Shown piece by piece: positions 59,101 to 64,000 of a stretch of DNA of 64,000 nucleotides. Below the pieces are notes generated by a model. That model worked only from the letters and a program-made list of their open reading frames with translations. It searched no databases and was not told the DNA's origin. Origin of the DNA: Cyclospora cayetanensis (taxonomy: Eukaryota; Apicomplexa; Conoidasida; Eucoccidiorida; Eimeriidae). Location of the stretch: assembly GCF_002999335.1 (NCBI RefSeq), contig NW_020312037.1, positions 248,001 to 312,000 on the forward strand. The letters run 5' to 3'. The translations under genes and the position numbers were made by a program. Numbering within the stretch: the stretch's first letter is position 1; every line of letters begins with the position of its first letter.

Positions 59101-62100
59101 GTCCCTAAACTGCTCCGATTCCTCTCAGCCACTCGCCATCAAACCTACTGCCCTTTTCAAGATGGCTGTGGACTTTTATGGATCGTACGTATTGCGTCTC
59201 TACTTGCTCAGGGAGCCGCATTATAGCCGTCACCGGCTGTGGGCTTGCTCAAGCAAAAGCATCAACTCCGATGAGCCACCCCGAAGGAGAATCACCAGCG
59301 GCACAAGCACGCAACATGCCGAGAGAGACGACTGAAGGGGAGGAGGAAGGATCTGTGGCTGTTGGTGTTGTACTGCGAACGGGAGCTTCGACTTCTCGGG
59401 GCCAGCAAATGCAGCGGCTGTTGTTTCCATCCCTCGTGGGCCTCAAATACGATCTCCACCTGCCAGCTGTGTTTGTAATTCTGCTCTGCTACGCCCTCAT
59501 AGTGGTCTTCACTATCTGCAGCAACTCCCCTAACGCTACAGGGATTGCAGGTACAGTCTTATTCTCTATCCTGAAGCCATTGCCCCTCGCAAGAGAGACA
59601 AGAAAATGTTTTTGTTGATGCCCTTCTTCTTAGCCGCTTCAATGGGCGCCTCTTGGTCTACACGGATGCCAGCATGCCCTTCTTAGGCTGCATTTCGAAC
59701 GGTTGTATATTGTGCCACAGCCATTGTGCCGGCCCCGTGTAAAAATATGGCTCTGCTCTCCAGTCTCCCCAAATTTTTCGCGCAGGCTGGTTTTATGCGG
59801 TGTCTACACTCTCCCAGCTGCTGCCTGTCTGGACCCCCGTGCTATTGGCATCTGCGCAAGCCGCCGCAGCCCGCCGACTGCTCTCCTCGGGGCTCCTCAC
59901 TGCAGCCCCACAGCGTGTCGCAGTCTGCGGAAAGGTCAGAGTAGTCTGCTTTGATAAGACAGGAACTCTTACGCAACACCGCCTTAAGTGCACAGGTGAG
60001 CGCACGCAATAAAAGCAGCTCAGTTGCAGGGAACCAGTCGGAACCTTCAACAAGCAAACACGTAGAGAAAACGGCATTATATAGCACTCTGGGAACACAG
60101 CTGAGCGCTGCAGAGAGGGATAAGCGCAAAGGCAAGACATGTCGACCGCTTGCTATCTCCAAACAGGAATCATACCCACACCAAAAGAGCCCAGTGGCGA
60201 GTTCCCTACAGAGCCTGTGAAGACCCTGACGCACTTGAGCGACAATGACGGTGCGAGACGCAGGCCTTGCGGCTGCTCCTATTTGCTTCCAGCGCTTTAT
60301 TTTGGTACTGGTGCTGCATGCGGCGGGACTTCAGCCGCAGGATGTGCTTTCTGACTGTGCACTTCGCCTTTGACTGGTTTTATTGGCTATTGCTGCTGCA
60401 TATGTGCTGCTGCTGTTGTTCAGGAGAATTCGCGCGGCTCTGCAGGGCCAGTGCTGGCTGTTGCCACTCTTTGACAATGTTCCACGGGGCTCATGGAGAT
60501 CGTGAGCCAACCCTTGTGGGGGGAGCTTTGGAGATTGAGTGAGACACCCCTAGGCCGTGGCCGCTTGGATCTCCTTCTCTGGGCCTAACTTAATGCTGCT
60601 TTCAAGGATACGCGCAACATTTCGCCAGTTCCTCCATGTGTTGACGCTACTATGGATGGTGTGCCTGGTGTGATGCAGACTGCTGCGGGCGAGTGGCTGG
60701 CGGCTGATGGACTCATCCCCCCGCTGCGCAGCCTGCGGAAACGAGGTGGAGTCTCGCCGTCGCCGTGTGTTGGTAGAGGGGGAAGATGCTACCACATTAT
60801 CTGCTGTTGAGGCCGCATGCGCTGCAGGAAATCCGGAAGTTGCTGTTGCCTCTGGTCAGTTCTAAGCGCCTTTGGGGGGAACGGACTTGCCCGGGCAGCT
60901 CAAGCCGACACTAAGGGGCCCTTTCAGCTAGCCGCTTGACTATGAAACTGTATGTCGGTAGTAGTATTGGCTACCTGGTGTGGGAGTTAGAGGTGAAACA
61001 AGTACTGGTTGCTGGTGTGTCCCACGTTCTGGCTCAGGCGGTTTGGAGTGTCTGCGAGCCTTTCCGTTTGATTTTCGCCTAAAACGACAAAGCTGTCTTC
61101 TCAGGGCCTCCCATAAGACTTTGGCCTCCCTACTGCCACCCGATCATCCGGCTCTCAAAAACGCTTCAGCAGAGAGTCCCCCTCTGCTTGGGCTTTGCAA
61201 AGGCAGCCTCGATGCCGTGGCTGCCCTCTGCCCTGGAGGCCTGCCCCAAGGCTGCCGGGAGGTGCATGACATGAGGGCAGCTGAAGGCGCCTATGTTATT
61301 GCTTTTGCATGGAAACTCATGCATCCGCCTAGACTCAGCAGTGACGAAGAGCACAGCGGTGCAGACCTGGACACAGCAGACGAGCAACAGCAACACGAGG
61401 GGCAGCTGCAACAGACGCAGAAAGGGACTGTTTGCAGCAGCTGCACCGCCTTCGCTGCAGCAAAGCAGGTCACGCGTGAAGCTGTTGAATCTGATCTTAC
61501 GTTTCTGGGATTGTTGCTTCTATCGAATGAGCTGCGGGCCGATGCAAAGGAAACAATCATGCAGCTGCGAGAAGCCCGCGTGAGGCCTGTGATGGTCACG
61601 GGGGATTCTATATTCACTGCTGCTGCTGTTGGCATGCGGTGCGGGATGCTGACAGCTGCACCAACCGCAGCACAGAGAGAGACTATGCACGGCTCGGACA
61701 TGGTTCTCAGAGAGGGAAATGTCAAGGTGGGGTCATCAGAACAGGAACCAGCGTTGCTGCTCGGCGAGGCGGCGCAAGGTGCCACTTGCGTGGTCTGGAC
61801 AGACCTCCGGACTCGACGAGAAATCCCGCAGACAGAGGTGTTATCAAAGCCAGAGGTGAGAGACAGCAAAGAATGTGCACCTATTGTCTGCCCAATGAGT
61901 GTATCTGTGCACCTTGTCTCCCCAAGAGCAAGCGTGGTCTCCCCAGTGCATCAAAACCCCCCAACATCGCCAGAGGGCTCAGCGCTTCTCTCCCACGGAG
62001 GCTTTTTCCTTGTTTCCCGAATCGATGCGCTGTCAAGCTCCAGGGTATGAATTTTTGTGTGTTCAATACGCCTTGCGTTTAGATTTGGCCGGAGCTGGCC

Positions 62101-64000
62101 ATCACTGAGGGTGCCTTCGATATCCTTAGGAACGAGCCGCTGCTGCTGGGCGTTGCTGCGACAACGAAAAAGCAGCATCAGCACACGGAGGAAGAAAACT
62201 TGGAGGAGAACCCTCTGCTTTTAGTCAACGGGGAAAAGCCACAGCGGCATGACAACGAGAAGCAGTTCCCTACAGGTTCTGTGCTTGATGTGTTACTAAT
62301 GCGCATTCGGATCTTCGGACGCACGACTCCAAATGTTAGTGAACTCCTGAGCAACCAACCAGAGGCGTCAAACCAAAGTCTGGAGGGAAAATGTTTTAGC
62401 TGCATGCAAGGGGAGCATCTAAGGAGTATTGCCGTCTGCGTGAATGCATTGTGGATTTTAGGGGAAGAGCAGAGTAGTGCGGGCCTTTATGGACAGCGGC
62501 CTCTTCGTGCTGATGTGCGGCGATGGTGCCAACGACTCTGCAGCACTGAGAACAGCTCATGTGGGCCTGGCCCTTTCTAAGGCAAGTCAGCCTTCGGGAG
62601 ACTTCCTGCCCTTTGTGGGCTGTGCAGTGTCTGCGCATGCGTAAATACACTCATATGCAGACTAGACAGCTCCCGATACTGGCATGCTGTAGCAGTCGAA
62701 GACCTACACGCGATGCGATGCGTGCGCGGGTTTATGCAGTCTGCTGCATCCATTGCGGCTCCATTCACTGCCACTTCAATGCGACCCTCGGCGGTCATCA
62801 GTCTTCTCAAGTGGGCCCGTTCTTGCATGCAGTGTTGAGGGCGAGCGACATTTGCTTGCTGGGGAGGAAAACCTTGTGCGAGTGTATCGGCTGCTTTGTT
62901 GATACTGATGTAGATGCTGCAGTTGTTGCAGCTCTGGTCGCGTAGTGGGGTATGCATATGTGGTCCTGTGGTAGTGCAGTGTCCGTACAGTAGTGTTGCT
63001 CTTCTCTGTCTTGCAGAGAGGGACGTTGCAGCCTTGCGACGTCGCTGGCAGCGTATAAGTTCATGGTGCTCTATGGACTACTGCTCTCAATGGCAAAGGT
63101 GGTCCTCCTAGTGGCTGCCGGCGGCTCCTGCATGAGTCAAGTACTCTACCTGACGGTGGACGTGGGCGTTTTGCTGGGCATCAGCAACCTAATGGTCCTT
63201 GCGCGGTGCGCCTCAGCCTTGCAGCTCTTTCTGCTCCACGGGGAGCTCAAGTCTTACTACCCAAGGACCCCACTCAGCAAAGTCTGAGAAGCGCATCTTA
63301 GAAAGGACTGGTGCTCCTTGCGTGCTATGAACGCCGGAGACCCACAGGCGCCGCGAGCCAGGCCCTTGCAGCTCGTGAATGAGTTTAAGGGGATCAGATT
63401 AGTATGTATTTCAGCCAGAACGTGTACATTGCCCCCACCCGTTGTCGCCAAAGATCCGGCAGTGTAGGGGTGGTGGCTTCCACTTCTTTTTGTTGCAGGC
63501 CTAAGGAACAACTAAGAATCCGCTCACCCACCTCCAGTTTGCTGGGGCCTACGACCATCACGTCTCTCTGTCTGATGCTCGCCATAAATGCCGCCTTTCT
63601 CGTCACGCTTTACTGTCGGTTGCTGCAGAAAGGTAGGGGCCTCCCAGAGTGCCACTGCTTTCTACCGGCAGGCGCAGAAGACTGCCTCTGGGACTACCGA
63701 TAAAACGCAGCTGCCAGCCTAGACAGTGATTGCCTTCCGTTCAGGCAGACTAAATTGTAGCAGGGTTACGCAGGGAGAGGCGTTTAGCTGTAGTGATACT
63801 CGCTTTGCTTGTGGGAAATGGGGCATTGATACCCTCATCGCTGGCAGTGAAGGTGCATTTTCTACATAACGCCCTGACAACAAGCTGCTTGCTTGTCTCA
63901 GGACACGAGGTAGGAAACTCAGGTGCGTACACATCTAGTGCCATTATATGTTCAGGGCTAGGAATGGACCTGGGGTATCTCCAAGAGCTCCCGCGACAAG
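56165..64000 (+). CDS. P5-type (ATP13A-like) transport ATPase, 17 exons resolved, 3' end beyond window
   Basis: P-type ATPase of subfamily P5 (P5B members move polyamines; P5A members extract membrane helices). Exons: 56165–56368, 56582–56777, 56928–57117, 57308–57566, 57673–57812, 58114–58358, 58705–58938, 59212–59550, 59786–59995, 60424–60538, 60679–60854, 61038–61855, 62083–62334, 62462–62581, 62740–62810, 63017–63250 and 63499–63632. All junctions are in phase, giving 1312 complete codons. Motifs: RGYRRS entry before helix 1, RYVIRQHRRYLF, ARDPVNLLQIFLLLNSLFW, GDVVLLQQGTACPADLLL, DFTGEAAPV, CGKVRVVCFDKTGTLT (phosphorylated Asp at 59953), LEIELLRASGW, VMVTGD, MCGDGAND and SIAAPFTATS. The last helices lie right of 63632. 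The intron after 62581 appears GC–AG. The membrane motif before DKTGT reads LPVWTP rather than PPALP or PPELP. Confidence 0.92.

Noticed and set aside
60607..60840. Two alternative frames over 60607–60840 as ATPase coding
   Set aside because: Both break before the next exon or give no motif; using the acceptor at 60678 restores LEIELLRASGW and phase.
1..64000. CRISPR arrays, operons, prophage or other prokaryotic system
   Set aside because: No direct-repeat/spacer pattern; genes are spliced and eukaryotic; tandem repeats found are minisatellites.

Overview
This is nuclear DNA of a coccidian apicomplexan, most probably an Eimeria species. The evidence is in-frame CAG/GCA/CTG tracts that put polyglutamine and polyalanine runs inside otherwise conserved proteins, intron-rich genes with mostly GT–AG splice sites, alternating gene-dense repeat-rich blocks and gene-poor repeat-poor blocks, and an adenylate kinase with what looks like an apicoplast (secretory plus transit) leader. 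Species cannot be settled from the sequence alone.

Layout. 1–13.1 kb is mostly gene-poor: a fully resolvable seven-exon cytochrome b561 gene (+, 180–2621), then 6 kb with only weak unrecognised ORFs, then a decayed Ty3/gypsy retrotransposon (about 8.56–11.28 kb). 13.1–41.7 kb is gene-dense: a small Ala/Gln-rich gene (−), a PP2C phosphatase (+), a secretory-type Gln-rich protein (−), a FUS/ZRANB2-type RanBP2 zinc-finger SR protein (−), a very large RNA polymerase I factor of the Rrn7/TAF1B family (+, 24.1–35.4 kb), the non-catalytic tRNA m1A58 methyltransferase subunit TRM6 (−) and an adenylate kinase (+). 41.7–51.5 kb is gene-poor again: a two-exon TPPP/p25-alpha gene (−) and a second diverged copy of the same retrotransposon family (about 46.0–49.3 kb). 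51.5–64 kb is gene-dense: a KH/RRM RNA-binding protein (+), a Mic10-like mitochondrial inner-membrane protein (−), and a P5-type ATPase (+) that runs off the right edge.

How it was read. Exon joins were built by hand from splice consensus, reading-frame phase and family motifs. For cytochrome b561, PP2C, TRM6, adenylate kinase, TPPP and the ATPase all chosen joins keep frame, and the motif order matches the family. The middle of the Rrn7/TAF1B gene and one intron of the KH gene remain unresolved. Two introns, in TRM6 and in the ATPase, appear to use GC–AG sites.

The genes do not form a pathway. They are housekeeping functions (rRNA and tRNA production, mRNA processing, nucleotide supply, membrane transport, mitochondrial shape, microtubules, dephosphorylation) arranged in convergent and divergent pairs. 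I see no prokaryotic-type system, CRISPR array or convincing tRNA/rRNA gene.
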